A stretch of DNA of 11,644 bases from an uncultured Ruminococcus sp. GTDB taxonomy: Bacteria; Bacillota; Clostridia; Oscillospirales; Ruminococcaceae. The stretch covers positions 1 through 11,644 of the forward strand of contig CACYBC010000041.1 in NCBI GenBank assembly GCA_902772615.1, read 5' to 3'. How positions within the stretch are numbered: position 1 is the stretch's first letter; the number at the start of each line of letters is the position of its first letter. The notes under the pieces were generated by a model, which worked only from the letters and a program-made list of their open reading frames with translations, was not told where the DNA came from and ran no database searches. This document shows, piece by piece, positions 5,607-11,644 of the stretch. The translations under genes were made by a program, and so were the position numbers.

Positions 5607-7829
5607 TCACCACTGAGCGATCCTGCCAAGCATCTCCTTGGTGTTCAGCACGCCGTATGCGAATCCCTTCCTTACCAGTTCCTCCGGTACGAAATCATCA
5701 TACTTCTCGAACAGAGGGACTTCCTTCGGGTATACGAGTTCCATCGCATCCAGTTCCTTTGCGGCTTCTTCCTTCAGCACACGGAAAAACTCATCTTCGT
5801 CCGCGCACATCTTGAACTGTATGAAATAAGGTCTCCAGCTCTCGACTCCCCTGATGCCGAGCTTTTCGGCACAGCGTATCTTCAGGAAGCGCTCCAGCGC
5901 GAGGAATGAATATGTGCCGAGCCACGGGAACAGACACCACATGTTGCCTCCCAGACACACCAGAGGCTTGTCGGCGACTCCCGATATGGCTGCGGTCCTT
6001 CTGGCGCCTTCCAGTCTGGCAACCGCATTTTTCATAAGGTACGGGTAGATATCGTTCTCCTTGAGCACATTTCGCATCCGTTCCAGCACTTTCGTGTTTA
6101 TGTCCCCGGGGCACTCTCCGAAATATGCCGGCACCTTACCCTCCACGTGTTCAACATAAACGAGTTTCCTTTTATGGTCTATCTCCAGCACGTTCCAGAC
6201 CTCGCCTGCCAGCGCGACCTTCTCTCCGACCGGAGGCGGCTGGACGATGGTGCCGAGTTCGCTGGACTCGCATCTTACGGTGTATTCTTCGTTCTCCTGA
6301 AACACGGCATAGAACTTGAAGGAATTGGTCATTCTCTCCCCGGCAAGGCCGACGATCAGTCCTCCCCTCTCGGTGCGCGCTATCTGGTCCGTCTCCACCA
6401 GATGTCTCAAAAGGATCCTGTAGTCATCCTGACTGATCTTTCTGAACGGCGTGAGGCTGAGTACCCTGGATGCCAGAGCTGCAGGACTCAGTTCCCCCTC
6501 CCCCGCCAGCGTGCAGAGCGTCTGGTGATAAAGCAGGCTGAACGGAAGCCTGTCTGTGTTCTGAGGCTCCACCCATTTTGATTCCCTGTACAGCTGCACC
6601 AGAGCTATGCCCTGCAGCAGTTTCCACGGGACCGTGCTGGGCAGAAGGGACCTCGGCTGAGGCTGTTCCTCTCTCATCACGAACCACATCTCGTTCGGCT
6701 GTCCGCGCCTTCCGGTCCTGCCCATCCTCTGCAGGAACGAGGAAACGGTATAAGGCGCATCTATCTGGAACGCTCTCTCCAGTTTGCCGATGTCTATGCC
6801 CAGTTCCAGTGTTGCAGTTGTCACGGTGGTCTGGAACTGATCCTCGTCCTTCATGATCTCCTCCGCAGTCTCACGGAATGAGGCGGAGAGATTGCCGTGA
6901 TGTATGAGGAACCTGTCCGGCTCGTGCTTTGCGGCGCAGTAGCTGCGCAGCGAGGTGGTCACGGCTTCGCACTCCTCTCTGGAATTCACGAAGACCAGAC
7001 ATTTCCTTCCTCTGGTGTGCTCGAAGATATATCCGATGCCGGGATCGGCATTCTGCGGCGCCTCGTCTACGGGCTCCGATACTGTCATCGGCGCTTCTAT
7101 TTCCTGCAGTCCGTCGGATGCCTGCTTCCCCATGATGTAGAAATGCTCCATGGAGATGCGCCATCTGGCGCCGGCTTCCTGCACGGACGGTATGGCCGTC
7201 TTTCTCCCGGTGCCGGCCGAGAGCATCTCCCCCGTTCTCTCAGGATCCCCTATGGTAGCAGACAGTCCTATCCTCCTGGGATTGACTCCCGCAAGCCTTG
7301 ACAGACGTTCGATGAGACACAGCGTCTGTGCGCCTCTGTCACCTCTCAGCAGCGAGTGGATCTCGTCTATCACTATGAACCTCAGATCCCCAAAGAGGGA
7401 CGTAAGGGCGGAATGCCTGTGCATCAGAAGGGCTTCAAGAGACTCAGGCGTTATCTGCAGGATCCCGGAAGGCTTCTTCATGAGCTTGTTCTTGTGCGAC
7501 TGAGCCACGTCACCATGCCAGTGCCACACAGGGATCTCCGCCTCATCGCAGAGATCGTTCAGTCTGGTGAACTGGTCGTTTATCAGTGCCTTAAGAGGTC
7601 CGATATAAAGCGCGCCTATAGTGCTGGGCATATCCTCTGAGAACAGTGTGAGGATCGGAAAAAAAGCGGCCTCCGTCTTGCCGGAAGCGGTGGACGCCGA
7701 CAGAAGCAGGTTGTCATCCGTGTTGAAGATGACGTCAGCCGCCGCGACCTGCACTCCCCTGAGGGACTCCCAGCCGTTTCGGTATATGAACTCCTGCACA
7801 AAAGGGGCATACCTGTTGAAAATATCCAT
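5607..7829 (-). CDS. Lhr-type / BrxHI-like DEAD/DEAH-box helicase
   Basis: A 740-residue superfamily 2 helicase. A Q-like motif LRGVQ (23-27) precedes the Walker A motif SASTASGKTE (44-53). Then come the Walker B/DEIH box VIDEIH (153-158), motif III SAT (190-192), motif IV CLVFVNSREE (277-286), motif V TTATLELGIDIG (337-348) and motif VI QRMGRTGRRG (367-376). The remaining ~360 residues resemble the winged-helix and C-terminal modules of Lhr-like helicases, though the protein is about half the length of full E. coli Lhr. Lhr/BrxHI enzymes translocate on single-stranded nucleic acid using ATP. BrxHI accompanies BrxD in type 2 BREX and related clusters. GAGGTG overlaps the stop of the upstream ATPase gene and sits a few bases before the ATG; the gap is eight bases, so the two are co-translated. 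All motor motifs look intact. Confidence 0.88.
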   Translation of the reverse strand: MDIFNRYAPFVQEFIYRNGWESLRGVQVAAADVIFNTDDNLLLSASTASGKTEAAFFPILTLFSEDMPSTIGALYIGPLKALINDQFTRLNDLCDEAEIPVWHWHGDVAQSHKNKLMKKPSGILQITPESLEALLMHRHSALTSLFGDLRFIVIDEIHSLLRGDRGAQTLCLIERLSRLAGVNPRRIGLSATIGDPERTGEMLSAGTGRKTAIPSVQEAGARWRISMEHFYIMGKQASDGLQEIEAPMTVSEPVDEAPQNADPGIGYIFEHTRGRKCLVFVNSREECEAVTTSLRSYCAAKHEPDRFLIHHGNLSASFRETAEEIMKDEDQFQTTVTTATLELGIDIGKLERAFQIDAPYTVSSFLQRMGRTGRRGQPNEMWFVMREEQPQPRSLLPSTVPWKLLQGIALVQLYRESKWVEPQNTDRLPFSLLYHQTLCTLAGEGELSPAALASRVLSLTPFRKISQDDYRILLRHLVETDQIARTERGGLIVGLAGERMTNSFKFYAVFQENEEYTVRCESSELGTIVQPPPVGEKVALAGEVWNVLEIDHKRKLVYVEHVEGKVPAYFGECPGDINTKVLERMRNVLKENDIYPYLMKNAVARLEGARRTAAISGVADKPLVCLGGNMWCLFPWLGTYSFLALERFLKIRCAEKLGIRGVESWRPYFIQFKMCADEDEFFRVLKEEAAKELDAMELVYPKEVPLFEKYDDFVPEELVRKGFAYGVLNTKEMLGRIAQW

Positions 7830-7837
7830 ATCGCACC

Positions 7838-9154
7838 TCAGATGTCAAACTCTGCAAATTCCTCGCTTTCCACCTGCTCGTCCATCTCGCTTCTGGCGAA
7901 TGAGAAGGAATCGGATGATAGTATGGAAGCGACTGTAGACCCGGGATTCTGGTAGACGATGTCCAGCAGTTCGATGAAGTCCCGGATGATCTCCCTGGGA
8001 GTTATGTTCACATCCGCCCCGACCCTGCCGTATTCGATCTTTATGAAATCGACCAGTTCTTCCTGTCCTATGCGTCTCTCGTAATCGAACAGCACCGCGT
8101 GTATATCGGCAAGCTTCTCCACCAGCACCAGCATCTCCTCATTTGAGAGAGGCCTCAGTCTTATCACCGGTGCCAGAAGATCCGACATGCCCTCTTTCGC
8201 GAACTTTCCTTCCGCCAGTCTGGAACGGAGAGCCTCGTAACTGTACACTCCCCTCCTGGTATCCTCCAGCGTCTGGGGCGTTCCGCTCATCACTATCCCG
8301 AGATAAGATGCTTTCCCCTGCAGCGTGTCATTGTACATGGTCAGTATCTTCTCGTAGTTGTTCTGCCTGGATACGGTATTGGTGATCTTGAATATGTTGA
8401 CCAGTTCATCGATCAGCACGATAAGCCCGGAATACCCTGCCTGTCTGAGGAAGCTCGCGAACAGTTTAAGATAATCATACCAGTCATCATCGCTGATGAT
8501 TATATTGACGCCGAGCTCAGCCCTGGCTTCCGACTTCGTGGAATACTCACCTCGGAACCACTTGACGATGCGGTTCTTAGTCTCGTCATCGTCCTGAAGA
8601 TATGAGCGGTAATACATGACCAGGAGCCTTGAGAACTCAAAGCCGTGGACCATGTCGTTAAGGCCTGAAACGGCCTGGCGTATCTTCTTCTCCGCCATGA
8701 GCAGGAAATCCGGAGATGAGGAATCGATGCCCGACTCCTCTTCCGCGCTCTGCAGAGCGGCATTGATCCAGCGGTCCAGTATAAGCGTGAGCGCGCCGCC
8801 CTCAGGTCTCGTCTTTGTGGACATGTTCCTGATCAGCTCACGGTATGTGGCAAGCCCCTGCCCCCTGGTCCCCTGGAGCCTTCTGTCGGGAGAGAGATCA
8901 GCATCGACCACTACGAACCCGCGGTCCATGACATGTCCGCGGATCGTCTGCAGCAGGAAGCTCTTTCCGCTTCCGTATCTGCCCACGATGAAGCGGAAGG
9001 AGGATCCGCCCTCCGAGATTATGTCGACGTCATGAAGAAGCGCGTTTATCTCATTTTCTCTTCCGACGGTTATATAGGGCAGTCCGATCCTCGGGACTAC
9101 TCCGCCCTTAAGGGAATTGATGATCACCGAAGCGATCCTTTTTGGTATCTTCAA
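7838..9154 (-). CDS. DUF2791 / BrxD-like P-loop ATPase
   Basis: A 438-residue ATP-binding protein. The N-terminal pattern 'LKGGVVPRIGLPYITVGRENE' (about 15-35), the Walker A loop GRYGSGKSF (58-66), Walker B LIVLIDEL (244-251) and a sensor-like VMSGTPQ (288-294) match the DUF2791 family, which includes BrxD of BREX systems. These are AAA+/STAND-like ATPases that travel with TerB-domain proteins and helicases and probably load or control them on DNA. The start is TTG at 9154: AAAGGAG lies seven bases upstream, inside the end of the preceding gene, and the TTG overlaps that gene's TGA as TTGA, so translation is probably coupled. No upstream ATG fits. The tail (about 424-438) is acidic. BREX effector genes are absent from the window, so a BREX role cannot be assumed. 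Confidence 0.83.
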   Translation of the reverse strand: MKIPKRIASVIINSLKGGVVPRIGLPYITVGRENEINALLHDVDIISEGGSSFRFIVGRYGSGKSFLLQTIRGHVMDRGFVVVDADLSPDRRLQGTRGQGLATYRELIRNMSTKTRPEGGALTLILDRWINAALQSAEEESGIDSSSPDFLLMAEKKIRQAVSGLNDMVHGFEFSRLLVMYYRSYLQDDDETKNRIVKWFRGEYSTKSEARAELGVNIIISDDDWYDYLKLFASFLRQAGYSGLIVLIDELVNIFKITNTVSRQNNYEKILTMYNDTLQGKASYLGIVMSGTPQTLEDTRRGVYSYEALRSRLAEGKFAKEGMSDLLAPVIRLRPLSNEEMLVLVEKLADIHAVLFDYERRIGQEELVDFIKIEYGRVGADVNITPREIIRDFIELLDIVYQNPGSTVASILSSDSFSFARSEMDEQVESEEFAEFDI

Positions 9155-10671
9155 GCGAGTGCTCCTTTCACGTCATCTATATAGTCTTCCACTACCGCAG
9201 GCATGTCACCTTCGAATTCGATAGCGGTATCTCCTATCAGTTCATACAGTTTCTCATTTATAGAGTCGCAGAGCAGCGAGACCTTCATGCCGTTCTTTGA
9301 GATGCCAGCCATGTCACCGGCCAGTATCGAAGCTAGCAGATTCTTCTCCTCCGTGGTGAGCCCTGAAGCGTTGTTGCCGGTCTCTTCGTTCTCAGCAGCG
9401 TCTGACTCTGTGCATGCGTCCGGTACCTCGATCTTAGGCGCGGCATCGCTCTCCCTGAACTCCTCCTCGCTGCCGGGTACGATCAGTTTCTCCTTCATCA
9501 TCTCGGAGCTCTTCCTGATACCGTCAAGAAGAGACATGTCGAAAACGACCCGGCGGCGTTCGTTCTGCCGTCTCTCCTCCAGCATCTCCTCAAGCGCTTT
9601 GCGGGCAAGCTTCTTCTTTTCCTTCGACCAGTCGGAGTCCTTGAGAAGATTGTTGTATCCGTAATGCTCCCTGAGCAGATTGTCCGCTTCATGGAAGATC
9701 ATCCTGAGATCGTTGCTGTCCTTCTGCCTGCCGAGGCCCGACCAGCTCCAGTTTGTCCCCCGGCAACTATACCGCGTATATTCCGTGACGTCCCGGCTGT
9801 ACATCCTCGGAGCCTTGTAGTCAAAGAAGACTGCATTGCGGAACATGTTCCTTGAAACGGAGTTCCTGATCATATACAGACTGTCGGCGTATTCCCTGCC
9901 GGAATTCTTCCTGTATCTCTCGGCAGTCTTCCTCAGTATCCTGCAGGACAGTTCCAGATGGTCCTGCGGGTGTTCCCTGACGAGTGCAGATCTTTCGGCA
10001 TAACCGGGCACGAACCTGCATAATACTCCGTACAGTTCCTCATCAGGAACATCATCGCATCTGGACACTTTAGATAGGTCCCGCTCCAGAGCCAGCTGAG
10101 GTCTGAGCGCTTCGAAAAGCTCCGGATCTGTTCCGTAATATGCGCTGTAGTCGCAGGCCCACTCTGTGATCCACGACCTGACAGACGGTTTCTTCGTCAT
10201 CGTCCAGATCCTGTTGAGTATCTCCGCTCCCTGCTCCGGGGAATCCACTCCCACATTATGGAGGATCTCGTAGATGTATATGAAGCAGTAAGTTGTGCTG
10301 CTGTCGTCAAAGGCACCGTTTCTGACACCGGTCCTCCATGTGAAGTAACCGCGGAGCTGGTCCTCATTCAGCCTCTGATATGTTGGGAAATACAGTTCGA
10401 ACCCCCCATAATAGGGCTTATCGTCCTCAAAATCAGCCATGAACCTGGCCTGTTCGTAGAACAGCCTGCTCTCTGACCATCTGATCGACTCTCTGCTCTG
10501 GGCGATCCTTCTCATCTCCCGCAGCTGGGGAGGGCGAAACGACCTGAGATGATCTGCCGTGAAGATGATCTTTTCATCACCGTAGACCTTTGCGGCATTG
10601 CCGCTCTCAGAAGCTGACATGTTCTTTACTCTCTCTCGCAGCGACGCGATGAGATCATCCAGTTCCGGCAT
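9151..10671 (-). CDS. TerB_N / TerB_C domain protein
   Basis: A 506-residue cytosolic protein. Residues ~60-270 match the TerB_N domain (YFPTYQRLNEDQLRGYFTWR, 94-113, followed by TTYCFIYIYEIL). A charged coiled segment (about 345-375) is followed by RRVVFDMSLLDGIR (373-386), then an acidic low-complexity linker (about 400-436), and the C-terminal GLTTEEKNLLASILAG ... SINEKLYELIGDTAIE (437-485) matches TerB_C. No canonical central TerB domain is evident. TerB_N/TerB_C proteins have been linked by domain analysis to tellurite-resistance-related stress modules and DNA-processing clusters with ATPases and helicases, which fits the two downstream genes. The ATG at 10671 is preferred over the upstream ATG at 10707 because GGAGGTGAT, an extended anti-16S match, sits just upstream of it. 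It is the first gene of the three-gene operon. Confidence 0.82.
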   Translation of the reverse strand: MPELDDLIASLRERVKNMSASESGNAAKVYGDEKIIFTADHLRSFRPPQLREMRRIAQSRESIRWSESRLFYEQARFMADFEDDKPYYGGFELYFPTYQRLNEDQLRGYFTWRTGVRNGAFDDSSTTYCFIYIYEILHNVGVDSPEQGAEILNRIWTMTKKPSVRSWITEWACDYSAYYGTDPELFEALRPQLALERDLSKVSRCDDVPDEELYGVLCRFVPGYAERSALVREHPQDHLELSCRILRKTAERYRKNSGREYADSLYMIRNSVSRNMFRNAVFFDYKAPRMYSRDVTEYTRYSCRGTNWSWSGLGRQKDSNDLRMIFHEADNLLREHYGYNNLLKDSDWSKEKKKLARKALEEMLEERRQNERRRVVFDMSLLDGIRKSSEMMKEKLIVPGSEEEFRESDAAPKIEVPDACTESDAAENEETGNNASGLTTEEKNLLASILAGDMAGISKNGMKVSLLCDSINEKLYELIGDTAIEFEGDMPAVVEDYIDDVKGALA

Positions 10672-10838
10672 ACGATCACCTCCTCCCGGCAAAAAACAGT
10701 CCATCATTTAATGCTACTACAAAAAACAGGAATACGGAATATCATCGGTCTGAAATATCGCTTCCTGCTGTTCCCTGAGCCCCTCGCAATGCAGCAGCAT
10801 CCGTTCAGACAGCATTTCACACATATAGTCTAACAAAA

Positions 10839-10864
10839 GCATTGTCCCTAAACAGGCACAATGC
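10839..10864 (-). terminator. imperfect 11-bp hairpin upstream of the TerB operon
   Basis: GCATTGTCCCT (10839-10849), loop AAAC, AGGCACAATGC (10854-10864), with one C-C mismatch (G-G on the other strand). On the minus strand it is followed by TTTTGTT, so it could act as a modest terminator or attenuator before the TerB operon. It could equally be an operator palindrome. Confidence 0.4.
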
Positions 10865-10894
10865 AGTCTGTTTTTCACTTTGCTTGTAAAAAAG

Positions 10895-10939
10895 AAAAAG
10901 CCCATCGATCTCTGGTGATCCAGAAAAAGATGGGTTTTT
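10895..10939. terminator. nested hairpin, probable terminator (best on minus strand)
   Basis: CCCATC (10901-10906) pairs with GATGGG (10929-10934), extended by A-run/T-run pairing. Inside it TCTGG (10911-10915) pairs with CCAGA (10920-10924) around TGAT. On the minus strand the stem is followed by CTTTTTCTTTTTT, a strong U-tract; on the plus strand by TTTTT. It would stop minus-strand transcription coming from the AT-rich region before it reaches the TerB operon. Confidence 0.65.
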
Positions 10940-10963
10940 GGTACGAATCACAAAACGGGATTA

Positions 10964-11017
10964 TTAATTATTCATTTGTAGTCGAAGGCTTGTCTTATTC
11001 CAGCCATTGGATTTCAC
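10964..11017 (-). CDS. possible 17-residue peptide ORF
   Basis: A GTG at 11017-11015 is preceded by AGGAG with an eight-base spacer and opens MKSNGWNKTSLRLQMNN before TAA. An ATG one base upstream of the GTG overlaps it but is followed at once by TGA. The ORF is followed, 25 bases on, by the probable terminator at 10895-10939, so it has the layout of a small transcription unit between two terminators. The peptide is basic, contains one Trp and has no signal sequence. It could equally be a chance ORF or a leader peptide; I recognise no family. Confidence 0.25.
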   Translation of the reverse strand: MKSNGWNKTSLRLQMNN

Positions 11018-11150
11018 ATATACTACTCCTAATATTTACCACTGAGATACTTATCTTTCGTTCTAATAAAACACAATACTTAGTAATCATCACCATTCTA
11101 CTTCTTTACAAACCTCTAAGAGATCCTGTAGTTTCTTTATCGCTAGAGCG

Positions 11151-11183
11151 ACAAAGAAAAGCACCGCATAAAAAGCGGCGCTT
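11151..11183 (-). terminator. terminator of the SecB-like gene
   Basis: On the minus strand AAGCGCCGC (11183-11175), loop TTTTTAT, GCGGTGCTT (11167-11159), with one G-U pair, then TTCTTTGT. It lies 17 bases after the stop codon of the partial gene at the right edge. Confidence 0.75.
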
Positions 11184-11200
11184 CATCAAATAAATCTACT

Positions 11201-11644
11201 CTAACCAACTCCAATATCGTTCGAATTTAGGAACGGATCCGTAATCAAAGGCTGAACCCCAGCAAAGCCAGTGATGCTTGCAATAATTGCAGATATCCTT
11301 GATCCTATATTCGAAAGAATACCAGTTACAATTCCAGAATCATCTTCACGAAATGCATTAATAAAGTCATCCAACGATATCATTGAACCGTCGTATGACG
11401 GGGCAATATGAATCTTCACTTCAATCGACACCAAAATTTCAAACAGCTGAGCAGGTTCAAATTGGACATATCTTTTTGCCAATAAGTCTATTTCTGTTTT
11501 AGATATATCTATAACATCTATTGTGTCAGAAACAAGCAAAACGATATCCCCGTCCATGTTTCCTTCAATATTGTCGACCTTGTTATACGATGTCTCTCTC
11601 AAAGCAAACTCGTACTCGTTTGTGATTATATCACGAAAAGAAAA
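11201..11644 (-). CDS. partial SecB-like (preprotein chaperone-like) protein, 5' end beyond window
   Basis: The minus-strand frame is open from the window edge to TAG at 11201, giving the last ~147 residues. A TTG at 11602 exists but has no ribosome binding site and coding continues upstream of it (FSFRDIITNEYEF), so the true start is outside the window. The middle reads as beta strands (QLFEILVSIEVKIHIAPSYD). The end, SRISAIIASITGFAGVQPLITDP, resembles the C-terminal helix and 'Pl..pp' tail of SecB-like proteins, which in Firmicutes and mobile elements occur as small stand-alone chaperone-like genes, sometimes with toxin-antitoxin pairs. The similarity is by eye and weak. The DNA is much more AT-rich than the operon to its left, suggesting separate acquisition. 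Confidence 0.45.
   Translation of the reverse strand, partial: FSFRDIITNEYEFALRETSYNKVDNIEGNMDGDIVLLVSDTIDVIDISKTEIDLLAKRYVQFEPAQLFEILVSIEVKIHIAPSYDGSMISLDDFINAFREDDSGIVTGILSNIGSRISAIIASITGFAGVQPLITDPFLNSNDIGVG

Larger units (their letters stand above)
10672..11200. other. gene-poor intergenic region between the TerB operon and the SecB-like gene
   Basis: About 530 bases without a convincing gene. Nearest the operon are the strong ribosome binding site of the TerB gene and two copies of AAAAAACAG (10691-10699, 10721-10729) spaced 30 bases apart. Further right are two hairpins (10839-10864, 10895-10939), a possible 17-codon ORF (10964-11017, minus) and a terminator (11159-11183). No convincing -35/-10 pair for the operon was found; weak boxes exist (for example TATATG on the minus strand near 10824-10829). 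From about 10940 rightwards the DNA is strongly AT-rich. Confidence 0.6.

Noticed and set aside
10672..10707. Longer TerB protein starting at the ATG pair at 10707
   Set aside because: The extra 12 codons include the GGAGGTGAT ribosome binding site itself, which is ideally placed for the ATG at 10671.
10691..10729. Two AAAAAACAG copies as the start of a repeat array or CRISPR
   Set aside because: Only two nine-base, A-rich copies are present; there is no regular array here or elsewhere in the window.
10717..10905. 62-codon minus-strand ORF upstream of the TerB gene
   Set aside because: Its ATG lies in the terminator stem with no Shine-Dalgarno sequence, and the ORF covers the likely leader and hairpin of the operon.
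10861..11193. 110-codon plus-strand ORF with hydrophobic, Ile/Leu-rich translation
   Set aside because: It has no ribosome binding site, spans two hairpins/terminators that serve minus-strand transcription, and its composition reflects AT-rich DNA rather than a protein family.

Overview
The window reads as chromosomal DNA of a Gram-positive Clostridia-like bacterium (Firmicutes). The evidence is an rpsF-ssb-rpsR operon with a zinc-binding (C+) S18, strong AGGAGG-type ribosome binding sites, consensus TTGACA/TATAAT promoters, and a prokaryotic RING/DUF2628-type membrane protein. Most of the window has mid-to-high GC. The last ~650 bases are clearly AT-rich: 15 of 60 bases are G or C at 11461-11520, against 37 of 60 at 7201-7260, by my count. 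No species can be named from this.

Left part, mostly plus strand. A 5'-truncated TnpB-like transposon fragment (1-300, minus) runs off the left edge. Next is a membrane protein with a RING-like zinc domain and a zinc ribbon (399-1307). A perfect sigma-A promoter (1361-1389) drives rpsF-ssb-rpsR (1465-2587). Its leader has a palindrome at the predicted transcription start and a second hairpin that could form an S6:S18 autoregulatory structure sequestering the rpsF ribosome binding site. The operon ends in a strong terminator whose stem arms repeat those of the leader hairpin. A membrane-anchored GH25 lysozyme gene (2683-3576) follows; its promoter places the transcription start at about its own ATG, so it may be leaderless. 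A bidirectional terminator (3596-3623) separates it from the convergent minus-strand genes.

Right part, minus strand, in transcription order from the right. A partial AT-rich gene with SecB-like features (11201 to beyond 11644) ends in a terminator. An AT-rich gene-poor stretch follows, with a possible 17-residue peptide ORF and two hairpins. Then comes a tight three-gene operon: a TerB_N/TerB_C-domain protein (9151-10671), a DUF2791/BrxD-like P-loop ATPase (7838-9154, TTG start overlapping the previous stop codon) and an Lhr/BrxHI-like DEAD/DEAH helicase (5607-7829). Downstream lie a 60-residue single-pass membrane protein (5316-5498) and a FadD-like AMP-forming acyl-CoA synthetase (3626-5281).

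The item most worth attention is the TerB-ATPase-helicase cassette. It has two BREX-associated gene types but none of the BREX core (no PglZ, PglX methylase, BrxC or Lon-like protease in view). It looks like a stand-alone DNA-processing or genome-defence module, lying next to an AT-rich, probably acquired segment.
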